From HyVt-443 sp964544655 (GTDB taxonomy: Bacteria; Pseudomonadota; Gammaproteobacteria; Chromatiales; Chromatiaceae): DNA of 64,000 nt. Shown piece by piece: positions 8,606-16,701 of the stretch; position 1 is the stretch's first letter, and each line of letters opens with the position of its first letter. The notes beneath the pieces are model-generated. The model made no database searches, was not told the origin of the DNA, and saw only the letters and a list, made by a program, of their open reading frames with translations. The DNA is taken from NCBI GenBank assembly GCA_964544655.1, contig CAZJCM010000001.1, positions 69,322 through 133,321 on the forward strand, read 5' to 3'. The position numbers and the translations under genes are program-made.

Positions 8606-9889
8606 ATGCAGATATACCTGAAGACCCTTGGCTGCCGGCTCAACGAGGCAGAACTTGAAAGCTGGGCCCGCGACTTCCAGGCCCGCGGCCATCGCATTAC
8701 CCGGGAGTTGGAGCAGGCCGATCTGGTGGTGATCAACAGCTGTGCCGTTACCGCCGAGGCAGTGCGAAAATCGCGCAAAATGATGCATCGCGCCTATCGC
8801 CGCAACCCCAATGCCAAACTGGTGGTGAGCGGTTGTTATGCCTCCCTGGACCCGCGACAGAGCGCCCAGGCGGAGGGCGTCGACCTGGTGGTGGAGAACC
8901 GGGACAAGGACCGGCTGGTAGAGATCGTCTGTGAGCAGCTGGATCTGCATCTGAGGCCACAGCAGGCAACCCTGCCTGACCAGGACTTCCTGCCGGCGGC
9001 TGGACGGCAGCGCGCCTTCATCAAGGTGCAGGACGGCTGCCGCTATCAATGCACCTTCTGCGTCGTGACCCGGGCCCGCGGGGAGGAGCGCAGCCGGCCG
9101 ATAGGGGATGTGGTGGACGAGATCAACCGGCTGCAGGCGCAAGGTATTCAGGAGGTGGTGCTCACCGGCGTACATATCGGTGGTTACGGCAGCGACCGCA
9201 ACAGCGACCTCCAGGAACTGGTGGCCGCCATCCTGGCCGACAGCGACATTCCCCGTTTGCGGCTCGGGGCCCTTGAGCCGTGGGATCTGCCGGCAGGCTT
9301 CTGGCGACTGTTCGAAAACCCCCGCTTCATGCCTCACCTGCACCTGCCACTGCAGAGCGGTGCCGATACGGTGCTGCGGCGCATGGCCCGGCGCTGCAAG
9401 GCAAACGAGTTCGAGCTTCTGGTACAACAGGCCCGCGCACAAGTATCCGACTTCAATCTCACCACCGATATCATCGTCGGCTTTCCTGGTGAATCCGACA
9501 GTGAGTGGGCAATGACCATGGATCTGGTGGAGCGCATCGGCTTCGGCCACCTGCATATCTTCGCCTATTCTCAGCGACCCGGCACCCGGGCTGCCACCCT
9601 GCCCAACCCAGTCTCGCGGGATGTCATCCGCGCCCGCAGCGAGGCGCTGCATCAACTGGGCCGCAAAATGAAACGGGATATCCTGGCCGGTTTCATCGGC
9701 CGCCGTTTCCCGGTATTGATCGAGGGACGGCGCGAGGACGGCAGCTGGAGCGGCTACACGCCCAATTTCCTGCGGGTCTCACTTGTGGATGACGATGAAG
9801 GCAGCAAGCTGGAAAACAGGATCGTGGACGTGACCCTGGATAGGGTGACGGATGATGGCGAGGCCCTGCTGGGCGTCCGGCGGACTTAG
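8606..9889 (+). CDS. mtaB: MtaB-type tRNA methylthiotransferase (radical SAM)
   Basis: MtaB converts t6A at position 37 of ANN-decoding tRNAs to ms2t6A, using two 4Fe-4S clusters and SAM. The 427-residue protein has the UPF0004 domain with cluster cysteines C10, C46 and C77, then the radical SAM CxxxCxxC at C145, C149, C152 (DGCRYQCTFC). It continues with the methylthiotransferase signatures LTGVHIGGYG, HLHLPLQSG and TDIIVGFPGE, and a C-terminal TRAM-like domain. TGVHxGxYG with LxLGCRxN favours the MtaB (e-MtaB/YqeV) branch over MiaB or RimO; that subfamily choice is my reading and would be settled by a tree. No partner genes adjoin it. Confidence 0.88.
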   Translation: MQIYLKTLGCRLNEAELESWARDFQARGHRITRELEQADLVVINSCAVTAEAVRKSRKMMHRAYRRNPNAKLVVSGCYASLDPRQSAQAEGVDLVVENRDKDRLVEIVCEQLDLHLRPQQATLPDQDFLPAAGRQRAFIKVQDGCRYQCTFCVVTRARGEERSRPIGDVVDEINRLQAQGIQEVVLTGVHIGGYGSDRNSDLQELVAAILADSDIPRLRLGALEPWDLPAGFWRLFENPRFMPHLHLPLQSGADTVLRRMARRCKANEFELLVQQARAQVSDFNLTTDIIVGFPGESDSEWAMTMDLVERIGFGHLHIFAYSQRPGTRAATLPNPVSRDVIRARSEALHQLGRKMKRDILAGFIGRRFPVLIEGRREDGSWSGYTPNFLRVSLVDDDEGSKLENRIVDVTLDRVTDDGEALLGVRRT

Positions 9890-9967
9890 GGCACACCTGC
9901 ATTGCTCAACCACCTACCCCCCAAAGGCATCCTGCCGACGCATCCATGCAGTCGTGCACTGGCGGGG

Positions 9968-10930
9968 TTACTCGAGAAGTTTGGAAAACAACTGGCGAGC
10001 CAGTTCCTTGTCGAATTGGCTCAGCTGCTTCACCTTTTCTCCGGCATCTGCCTCCTCCAGCGGGGCGGACGCACCCTCCCCGGCGGCTTCCTGCGGCGCA
10101 GCCTGTTGTCCTGACAGGGGGATCAGGCCGGTCTCCCGTTTGTCCTCCAGCACGCTGTTGACCTGTTCCTCAGTGATCATCGGCTGCTGATCGGCGAATC
10201 CATAAACCAGCGCGGTATCGCAAATGACGTTGATCACCCGCGGGATACCTCCGCTGCCCTCGAAGACGAGATCCATCGCCGCCTCGCTGAACACCGGCTC
10301 TGCGCGACCCGCATGGCGTGTCCGGTGCATGATATAGGCATGCACTTCGTCCCGATTCAGCGCTTTCAGATGATAATCCACCGACACCCGCTGGGAGAAC
10401 TGCCGCAATTCACGCCGGCGCAGCTTCTCCCGCAATTCAGGCTGCCCGACCAGGATCAGCTGCAACACCTGGTGTTTGTCGGCATTGATATTGGACAGCA
10501 TGCGCAACTCCTCCAGCACCTCGGCGGAGAGATTCTGCGCCTCATCGACGATCAGGACGGTGCGCCGCTTATTGGCATACTGATCGATCAGAAAACGGCT
10601 GAAGGCATCGAACAGGGCAACCTTGCTCTGCTTCTGGTAGTCCTGCTCGAAGCAGAGCAGTACCCACTGCAGCAGCTCACCGATCTCCCGCGGCGTATTA
10701 CTGAGCAGGCCGACGGTGATGTCATCGCCGATCTGAGTCAGCAGATGACGGATCAACGTGGTCTTGCCACTGCCCACTTCACCCGTGATAACGGTAAAAC
10801 CGGCCTGGCTGAGCAGGCCATACTCCAGCATCGAGAAGGCGAGGCTGTGGTGTTTACCCAGATAGAGGAAGCTCGGATCTGGAAGTATGGAGAACGGCTT
10901 CTCCGAAAATCCGTAAAAAGACTCGTACAT
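9968..10930 (-). CDS. ExeA-like secretion ATPase of the exosortase/EPS locus
   Basis: An AAA+ ATPase of the ExeA/GspA type, in the subfamily regularly found in PEP-CTERM loci. It has 320 residues starting MYESFYGFSEKPFSILPDP, which is the family N-terminal signature. Walker A GEVGSGKTT is at residues 50-58, Walker B TVLIVDEAQN near 125, and sensor region ILVGQPELREKL near 165. The C-terminal 60 residues are low-complexity and acidic without a recognisable domain. It is the last gene of the minus-strand locus, 73 bp after the TPR lipoprotein gene. Its exact role is unproved; a function in envelope assembly or polymer export is inferred from context. Confidence 0.88.
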   Translation of the reverse strand: MYESFYGFSEKPFSILPDPSFLYLGKHHSLAFSMLEYGLLSQAGFTVITGEVGSGKTTLIRHLLTQIGDDITVGLLSNTPREIGELLQWVLLCFEQDYQKQSKVALFDAFSRFLIDQYANKRRTVLIVDEAQNLSAEVLEELRMLSNINADKHQVLQLILVGQPELREKLRRRELRQFSQRVSVDYHLKALNRDEVHAYIMHRTRHAGRAEPVFSEAAMDLVFEGSGGIPRVINVICDTALVYGFADQQPMITEEQVNSVLEDKRETGLIPLSGQQAAPQEAAGEGASAPLEEADAGEKVKQLSQFDKELARQLFSKLLE

Positions 10931-11003
10931 CCTCGCCTGTGTCCTCAGTTGTTCTCACAGTGTGGCCCCGGCCCGGGGTTGCTGGCATTGCCTGGGTAGC
11001 TGC

Positions 11004-13397
11004 CTATTTCGTGGACAACTCGGCCAATAGTTTCTCCGCGGCCTCACGTTTGGCAAACTGGCGCTTCGAATCCAGCGCCTTCTGCAACTGATCACGTGCT
11101 GTACCATCCCGACCCAGCTGGTGGTAGACCATTGCCAGGTGATAGTGGATCTCCGGCAGTCCGCCCCTGTTCCGGCTGGCCGCCCGTTCGAGCGCTTTTA
11201 GCGCTGGATCGAGTTCTCCACGCTTGAGGTAAATCAAGCCAAGGGTATCCAGGTATATCGGGTTATCCGACAACTCAAAGCGTTCGACCAGCGCCAAGGC
11301 CTGATCCAGCGCCTGCTGATCCGGCTGTCCGGCGACCAACAGCATGGCCAGATTGTTCGCTGCCACCACCAGTCGTGGATTTCGTTGCAGCAGCTCACGG
11401 TAGAGTGCGATGGCGCCGGCCCGATCGCCCTGCCGTTCTCTCCATGCGGCCAGCTCGATACCCAGCCCGGCATCGCCACTCTGCTCGTATCCCTCCTTGA
11501 TGAATTGCAGCGCCTCCTCCGGTTTCTTCTGAAATACCCGAAGCTTGGCCAGGTTCTTGTAGGGTGTCGCCCAGTTCGGTTTCAACTCCAGCGCCTTGCG
11601 GAACGAGGCTTCGGCCTGGTCAAACCGTTGTTGAGTGAGATTGACCTCTCCTTCGAGATTGAGCGCCAGGAAGTGTTTCGGGTTCTGCGCGATTGCCTCT
11701 CTTATCCGCTGTAGCGCCTTTTCCGGCTGTTTCAGCACCAGATAACTGCGTGCAATGGCGATCAGTGGCTCCACTGCATTGGGCTTCTTCTCCAACGATT
11801 GCGCAAACGCCTGGACACTCTCTTCGATCTTTCCCTGGCCCTGCAAGGCCAGCCCACGATAGTAGAACCCTGCCGCCTCGTCCGGATGTTTTTCCGTCAG
11901 ATCGTTGGCCGCCGCCATCACCGCATCCCATTTCTTCTGACCGGCACGGATCTTGGCAATGGTCTGCAGCACCAGGCGGTTGTCCGGGGTAAAACGGCGC
12001 ATCTTCTCCAGCACTGTCACCGCATCATCCAACTCGCCGGTCTTCACCAGCAATTGCACCAGTTCGAAGTTCGCGGCTGCCTCCTGAGGCTTCGCCTGAA
12101 TCGCATCTTCCAGGCTCTGCCGGGCCAGTTCCACCTCTCCTTTCAGCAGATGGGCCCGCGCCTTCAGGCGATGCGCCTTGACATAGCCAGGATCCTCGCG
12201 CAGCAGGGTACGCAGATCGGCAATACCCTTGTCCGGGTCATTCCCCTCCAGTGCCAGTGCTGCGCGGATCAGCAGGGCCTCTTTCGCTTTCGGATCCTGC
12301 GCCAACACCTCTTCCACCAGTGCCAACGCCTCATCCTTGCGCTTGTCACCGACGAGCAGCTTGGCCAGCATGATCCGTGCCTCAAGGCCATCCGGCGCAT
12401 CCGCCGCCCGTTCGATCAACTGACGCAGCACCTGCTCGGCGGCATCCGCTCGTTTCTTCGAGACATAGAGCGTGGCCAGACCCAGCTGCAGCTTATAATT
12501 CTCAGGCGCAGCGGCAATGAATGCCTTCAGCGCCCGCTCCGCATCTCCCTCGCCACCGTTCTTGCGCAGGAACTCGACCAACGCAAGTTTGGCATCATCA
12601 CTCTCGGGCATCGCTTTCACTGCATCACGCAGCACCTGCTCGGCTCGATCTTCCTTCTTTTTGTTCAAATAGTAGCTGGCCAGGCGGATCCGCCCTTGCA
12701 GGTCATCCGGCTTCAACTCGATCATCTTCTCCAACAGCCCGATGGTGCCATCGCTATCGCCGACTTTTTCATAGAGCCGGGCGAGGAGGAGATAAGAGCC
12801 CAAGCGTTCCGGGTTGATCTCGATCCCCTTGCGCGCCAGTTCAATGGCCTGATCGAGCTTGCCCTGATCCGCGTACAGTGCAGACATCAGGGAGATCGCT
12901 TCAGTATTACCAGGGTCGATCTCGAACGCCGCTTTCGCTTTTTCCAGCGCCACATCCCGCTTGCCCAGGCGGGCCTCGGCCAGGCCTTTCAGCACCAGGG
13001 CTGCCGGGTCTTCCGGGTGCTCCTTGAGTACTGCCTCGGCCGCGGCCAGCGCCTTCTCAGGTGCCCCACCCAAGGCGTAAAGCCGTCCCAGGTGGATCTG
13101 TGCCTTGGCATGTTTTGGGTTCAATTCCACTGCCCGCAGATAGAGGGCGTAGGCCTTGCGCCAATTCTGCTCCTTTTCCTCGATCTGGCCGAACATATAA
13201 TAGCCTTCAGCATCTTTGGGATCGATCTGCAGCACATTCTTGAACTCCAGCCGGGCCTTTACATAATTACCCTGCTCAAAGAGGTCCATGCCCCGCTGAA
13301 AGTACTTGGCCTTGCGATCCTCCACCTTGTCACAACCGGCCAGCAACAGCACCGATAACAGACAAAGGGCTATGCGAACAGTAAATTTCCGTTTCAT
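11004..13397 (-). CDS. TPR-repeat lipoprotein of the exosortase locus (PrsT-like)
   Basis: A 797-residue lipoprotein made almost entirely of tetratricopeptide repeats. The ATG at 13397 is chosen because it opens a lipoprotein signal peptide (MKRKFTVRIALCLLSVLLLAGC) with lipobox LAGC; the frame extends 14 codons further upstream without support. About 20 TPR units follow, for example ARLEFKNVLQIDPKDAEGYY and ASFRKALELKPNWATPYKNL. Such proteins occur in PEP-CTERM/exosortase loci and are thought to act as periplasmic scaffolds for polymer assembly. The gene lies between xrtD and the ExeA-like ATPase, same strand. A second, longer lipoprotein of the same build is encoded at 59.9-62.7 kb, next to the other exosortase-associated module. 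Confidence 0.88.
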   Translation of the reverse strand: MKRKFTVRIALCLLSVLLLAGCDKVEDRKAKYFQRGMDLFEQGNYVKARLEFKNVLQIDPKDAEGYYMFGQIEEKEQNWRKAYALYLRAVELNPKHAKAQIHLGRLYALGGAPEKALAAAEAVLKEHPEDPAALVLKGLAEARLGKRDVALEKAKAAFEIDPGNTEAISLMSALYADQGKLDQAIELARKGIEINPERLGSYLLLARLYEKVGDSDGTIGLLEKMIELKPDDLQGRIRLASYYLNKKKEDRAEQVLRDAVKAMPESDDAKLALVEFLRKNGGEGDAERALKAFIAAAPENYKLQLGLATLYVSKKRADAAEQVLRQLIERAADAPDGLEARIMLAKLLVGDKRKDEALALVEEVLAQDPKAKEALLIRAALALEGNDPDKGIADLRTLLREDPGYVKAHRLKARAHLLKGEVELARQSLEDAIQAKPQEAAANFELVQLLVKTGELDDAVTVLEKMRRFTPDNRLVLQTIAKIRAGQKKWDAVMAAANDLTEKHPDEAAGFYYRGLALQGQGKIEESVQAFAQSLEKKPNAVEPLIAIARSYLVLKQPEKALQRIREAIAQNPKHFLALNLEGEVNLTQQRFDQAEASFRKALELKPNWATPYKNLAKLRVFQKKPEEALQFIKEGYEQSGDAGLGIELAAWRERQGDRAGAIALYRELLQRNPRLVVAANNLAMLLVAGQPDQQALDQALALVERFELSDNPIYLDTLGLIYLKRGELDPALKALERAASRNRGGLPEIHYHLAMVYHQLGRDGTARDQLQKALDSKRQFAKREAAEKLLAELSTK

Positions 13398-13758
13398 ACA
13401 CCACCAGTTCTTTGCGCTGAAAACCATACGATTGTACACAAATTTCGTTCCTCAAAGCCGCCAATCCCGGAAAACACCTCTGTGCAGAGTCATTCAGGGT
13501 GAAAAACGGCTCAATCGCAAGCACCAAGTTGACCCCGTCGTGGGGCTGTTGGCCCTACTTCCGACTGAGGAACCGTGTGATTGACTGAGTGCATACGCTC
13601 AATCATCAATTGATTGCGGCAGGCAGAGAGAAATCTTCATTGCCTGAATACCAGCGTATCGGCTACCGGCGCTGGCAGCTCGGGGCAACCTGCCGGGGAC
13701 GACCTACGGGCTTTGCAGCGACGCACCGCTCCTGCATGGAATGAAGCGGCAAGCCCCG
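13398..13758. other. gap without a gene, between xrtD and the TPR lipoprotein gene
   Basis: About 360 bp with no supportable gene. It holds one copy of a diverged 43-bp repeat (13514-13556, second copy at 15391-15433) and is otherwise unremarkable. A promoter for the TPR-ATPase pair may lie here, but I see no clear -35/-10 or -24/-12 pair. Confidence 0.5.
13514..13556 (+). repeat. copy 1 of a diverged 43-44-bp repeat flanking xrtD
   Basis: The core CAAGTTGACCCCGTCGTGG, followed by GGCTGTTGGCCCT, aligns with 15391-15433 with eight mismatches, mostly transitions. Read on the minus strand, both copies translate to a similar peptide (QQPHDGVNL here, QQPHEGVNL at the other copy), and most differences fall at third codon positions, as in copies of an old coding sequence. 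The two copies are in direct orientation on either side of the exosortase gene. Confidence 0.6.
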
Positions 13759-15336
13759 TCAATCCGGAATAAAGTCTTTCAGTACAGGTTCAGCCTGCTG
13801 GATGAATCGCGTGAGACGCCGATCTCCATCCGACCACTCCTCACCGGGGCGAAGGGCCGTCACCACCCGCACCAATGCGCCGTCGGTACGGTGTTTGAGC
13901 AGGCCATCCCAGAACAGGTAGAGCTTCACCATATATTCACTGGTGATCACCCGGCCTCGCTGCTGAAACCAATAGTAGACCAACTGCTTGTGCTCCCCTC
14001 TTTCGATCACGAGACGGTTGGCCAACAGCGGATGGCCAGCCACCGATACCCCGGAGACAGGCACCTGGGTCAGCTCACTGATCTTCCAGCCCCCTCCCGG
14101 AATACAAGCCCGCGGTGAATGGGCAGCCGAGCCCGCCTGTTGGGATGCATAGTAGGCGATATAGAAATCCACCACCTCGCCAGAGGAGTTACTGTAGTTG
14201 CCCAACAGATAGTCATCCAGTTTCAGGGAATCGAGATATATCTGTTCCAGCTGCTTGTCCCGTCCCCGCCACTCACCGACCTGTTGTGGAAACTCTATGA
14301 ATGCCTGGCGTGGCGGACGGATCTCCTCCTGTACCTGGATATAGACCGAACTCAAGGCAATGAGGATGACCGACGCCAGCATGCCATAGTGCACCGGCGT
14401 CACCGGACGGGGCTGCAATTGCATATCCTTCGGTATCGGCCGTGGAAATTCCAGACCAAAGACCTCTTTCAGGCGGTGCTTCCTCTTGCCCAGTTTCGCC
14501 AGTAACGCCATCTCCAGCAGCAGGATAGCGAAACAGGCCATGAAAATGATCCATCCCTCGAAATAGTGCAGGAAGCCTTCCGCCTGTTCGGTCCCCCATT
14601 TATCCACCAGCAGGCCAATGACGCCGATGCGGAAACTGTTCATGAATATGGTGATGGGAATACTGGACAAAAACACCACCACCCGCTTCCAGAACTCAAC
14701 CTTGTACAGATAGGCGGCGAGGAAGGCCAGACTGGTCAGAGGAAACAGATAGCGTAAGCCACTGCAGGCCTCGACCACCTGCAACTTATAGTTACCAAGA
14801 TCGATGACATTGCCTTCCAGGAAGACACTGATCCCAAACAGGCGAATGACGGCAACCCCCAATTCAGAGGAGATAAGTTGCAGATAACCGGAGAGATTGT
14901 TGTACAGGAATGGGGGCAGCGGGACGATGAAAAACAGTAGAAACAGCGGCCCTGCAATGAGCTTGAATGCGTTCCACCCCATGAACGCCAGGGCAAGACC
15001 AACGACACATAGCACCAGTGCATATTGGACCAGCGTGAAAGTGGTGGCGATCTGGCCCATGAAAAAAAGAAAACCAGCGAACAAAATTACCGCCACGCCA
15101 AGCCAGGAGGGCTTGAAGCCCACTACCAGCAGGCGATCCCGGCGCTGCCATATCAGGTAGGCGGAAATAAGCGGCAGGAAATAGGCATAGCCATACTCCT
15201 CTTTGCTGTTCCAGCGATGGACCATGTCATTGATTCCATCCCAGAAGCCGTAGACCAGAAGGAATGCCGATACCACGAGCAATCCCCATAGCATGGGGGG
15301 TATAGTCCAGCCGTGTGTGCCTGTACGCGTTTGCAT
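13759..15336 (-). CDS. xrtD: exosortase XrtD type (EpsH-EpsI fusion)
   Basis: An inner-membrane transpeptidase-like enzyme thought to cut proteins carrying a C-terminal VPxPA-type sorting signal and transfer them to an extracellular polymer. The 525 residues comprise an eight-helix EpsH domain (about 1-285) and a fused soluble EpsI domain (about 310-525). Catalytic residues are visible: C191 in VVEACSGLRYLFPL, R236 in IFMNSFRIGVIGLLVD and H257 in EGFLHYFEGW. The LRYLFPLxSLAFLAAYL and FLHxFEGWxxFMAC wording plus the EpsI fusion match XrtD rather than XrtA. A good ribosome site (GAGGAAGGCG) abuts the ATG. Its likely substrate is encoded in the same locus at 23.4-23.9 kb, ending in TPVPAAAWLFGSALFGFVAY and then basic residues. 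Subtype is inferred from sequence memory; a profile search would confirm it. Confidence 0.9.
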   Translation of the reverse strand: MQTRTGTHGWTIPPMLWGLLVVSAFLLVYGFWDGINDMVHRWNSKEEYGYAYFLPLISAYLIWQRRDRLLVVGFKPSWLGVAVILFAGFLFFMGQIATTFTLVQYALVLCVVGLALAFMGWNAFKLIAGPLFLLFFIVPLPPFLYNNLSGYLQLISSELGVAVIRLFGISVFLEGNVIDLGNYKLQVVEACSGLRYLFPLTSLAFLAAYLYKVEFWKRVVVFLSSIPITIFMNSFRIGVIGLLVDKWGTEQAEGFLHYFEGWIIFMACFAILLLEMALLAKLGKRKHRLKEVFGLEFPRPIPKDMQLQPRPVTPVHYGMLASVILIALSSVYIQVQEEIRPPRQAFIEFPQQVGEWRGRDKQLEQIYLDSLKLDDYLLGNYSNSSGEVVDFYIAYYASQQAGSAAHSPRACIPGGGWKISELTQVPVSGVSVAGHPLLANRLVIERGEHKQLVYYWFQQRGRVITSEYMVKLYLFWDGLLKHRTDGALVRVVTALRPGEEWSDGDRRLTRFIQQAEPVLKDFIPD

Positions 15337-15383
15337 CGCCTTCCTCAGACCGCGGTGTCACCCATCCCGGTCAGCTGTAATTA

Positions 15384-15629
15384 TCAATGAATTGTAAGCG
15401 TCAAGTTAACCCCCTCATGGGGCTGTTGGTCCCTGCCATACCATGGGTCGGAGTGAGGCCATAAAAAGATCTTCTGTTGGTACTGCTTGGGGAAGGCGTG
15501 ACGCCGACTCTTGTTAGTTTCTCGATCAGCCACAATCCTCGCCGCCCATTGTCGTTCCAGGATGGCGTAAACGCCGAAACGTGAGCTCTTAACCTGACAC
15601 CATTCGTTATCGGATGTTCCTGTCTCAGG
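15384..15629 (-). other. 81-codon stop-free frame continuing in phase after the galE stop
   Basis: Directly after the TGA of galE (15630-15632) the same frame stays open for 81 codons to a TGA at 15384. It begins PETGTSDNEWCQVKSSRF and ends GRDQQPHEGVNLTLTIH. There is no ATG or ribosome site, and I do not recognise the product. It ends in the repeat shared with 13514-13556, so a remnant of a repeated or mobile coding sequence is the simplest reading. Read-through of galE is possible but unlikely, since galE is nearly full length without it. Confidence 0.35.
15391..15433 (+). repeat. copy 2 of the diverged repeat flanking xrtD
   Basis: Aligns with 13514-13556 (core CAAGTTAACCCCCTCATGG, followed by GGCTGTTGGTCCCT), same orientation, eight mismatches over about 44 bp. 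It coincides with the 3' end of the 81-codon frame downstream of galE. Together the two copies bracket xrtD. Confidence 0.6.
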
Positions 15630-16643
15630 TCAACAGTTCTCCTGCCAACGCCAGGTATCTGCACACATCCGTTCCAGTCCATACTCCGCCTTCCAGCCCA
15701 GAACCTGTTCGGCGTAGGCGGTATCGGCATAGCATTCGGCAATATCCCCGGGCCGCCGTCCCACCTGCTGGAAAGGCACCTTCACACCGGAGGCCTTCTC
15801 GAAGGCCCGCACCATTTCCAGCACGGAATAACCGTTTCCGGTGCCGAGGTTGACGACCAGCACCTCTCCCTGTTGCCTGTTTTCCAGATAGGCCATCGCC
15901 GCCAGATGCCCTTTCGACAGGTCCACCACATGGATATAGTCCCGCACACCAGTTCCATCCCGGGTGGGGTAATCACTGCCGAAGACGCTCAGCCGCTCCA
16001 GTTTCCCGCTGGCGACCTGGGCGATATAGGGCATCAGGTTGTTCGGAATGCCGCGTGGATTCTCGCCGATCAGGCCGCTCTCATGGGCACCGACCGGGTT
16101 GAAATAACGCAGCAGAGCAATTTTCCACTCATTGTCGGATTGATACAGATCCTGCAACACCTCTTCGATCACCAGCTTGGAGCGACCATAGGGGTTGGTG
16201 GCGGAGGTGGGAAAATCCTCTTTGATGGGAACGGCATGTGGATCGCCATAGACCGTGGCCGACGAACTGAACACGATGTTCTTCACCCCGTGGCGCTTCA
16301 TGGCCTGGAACAGATTGATGCTCCCGGAGAGATTGTTCTCATAATAATCCAGCGGGATCTCCGTGGACTCACCAACCGCCTTGAGCCCGGCGAAGTGAAT
16401 CACCATATCCACTTGATGATCGCTGAAGATGCCATCCAGGGCAGCTGCATCACGTATGTCCGCCTGGTAAAAGAGAGGACGTTTCCCGGTGATTCGCTGA
16501 ATACGGTCCAGCACATCGATCGAGCTATTACACAGGTTATCGATGATTACCACCTGATAGCCATTCTGCAACAGTTCTACACAGGTGTGGCTACCGATGT
16601 AGCCGGTACCGCCGGTTACCAGAACGGTAGAGTATTTTCTCAT
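15630..16643 (-). CDS. galE: UDP-glucose 4-epimerase
   Basis: GalE interconverts UDP-glucose and UDP-galactose, here presumably supplying sugar for the exopolysaccharide. I take the ATG at 16643 (MRKYSTVLVTGGTGYIGSHT): AAGGA lies six bases upstream of it, but directly abuts the alternative ATG at 16649. The Rossmann motif GGTGYIG is near residue 11, SSSATVYG near 124 and the catalytic YGRSK near 150. The 337 residues are nearly the usual length, with the last few residues of E. coli GalE missing. The gene lies between the Sat-CysC fusion and xrtD, all on the same strand. Confidence 0.96.
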   Translation of the reverse strand: MRKYSTVLVTGGTGYIGSHTCVELLQNGYQVVIIDNLCNSSIDVLDRIQRITGKRPLFYQADIRDAAALDGIFSDHQVDMVIHFAGLKAVGESTEIPLDYYENNLSGSINLFQAMKRHGVKNIVFSSSATVYGDPHAVPIKEDFPTSATNPYGRSKLVIEEVLQDLYQSDNEWKIALLRYFNPVGAHESGLIGENPRGIPNNLMPYIAQVASGKLERLSVFGSDYPTRDGTGVRDYIHVVDLSKGHLAAMAYLENRQQGEVLVVNLGTGNGYSVLEMVRAFEKASGVKVPFQQVGRRPGDIAECYADTAYAEQVLGWKAEYGLERMCADTWRWQENC

Positions 16644-16701
16644 GGACATTCCTTAAACAAGATCGGTGACTATGCGGCTGTGGTCGAAGTCCGACAGGCC
16701 G

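Noticed and set aside
11799..13358. A 519-codon open frame antisense to the TPR lipoprotein gene
   Set aside because: It is a shadow of the repeat-rich TPR gene; Leu/Gln/Arg-rich composition and no recognisable domain.
15384..15632. Programmed stop-codon read-through or selenocysteine at the galE TGA
   Set aside because: GalE is almost full length at this TGA and no SECIS-like hairpin or selenoprotein role is known for it; a remnant sequence is simpler.
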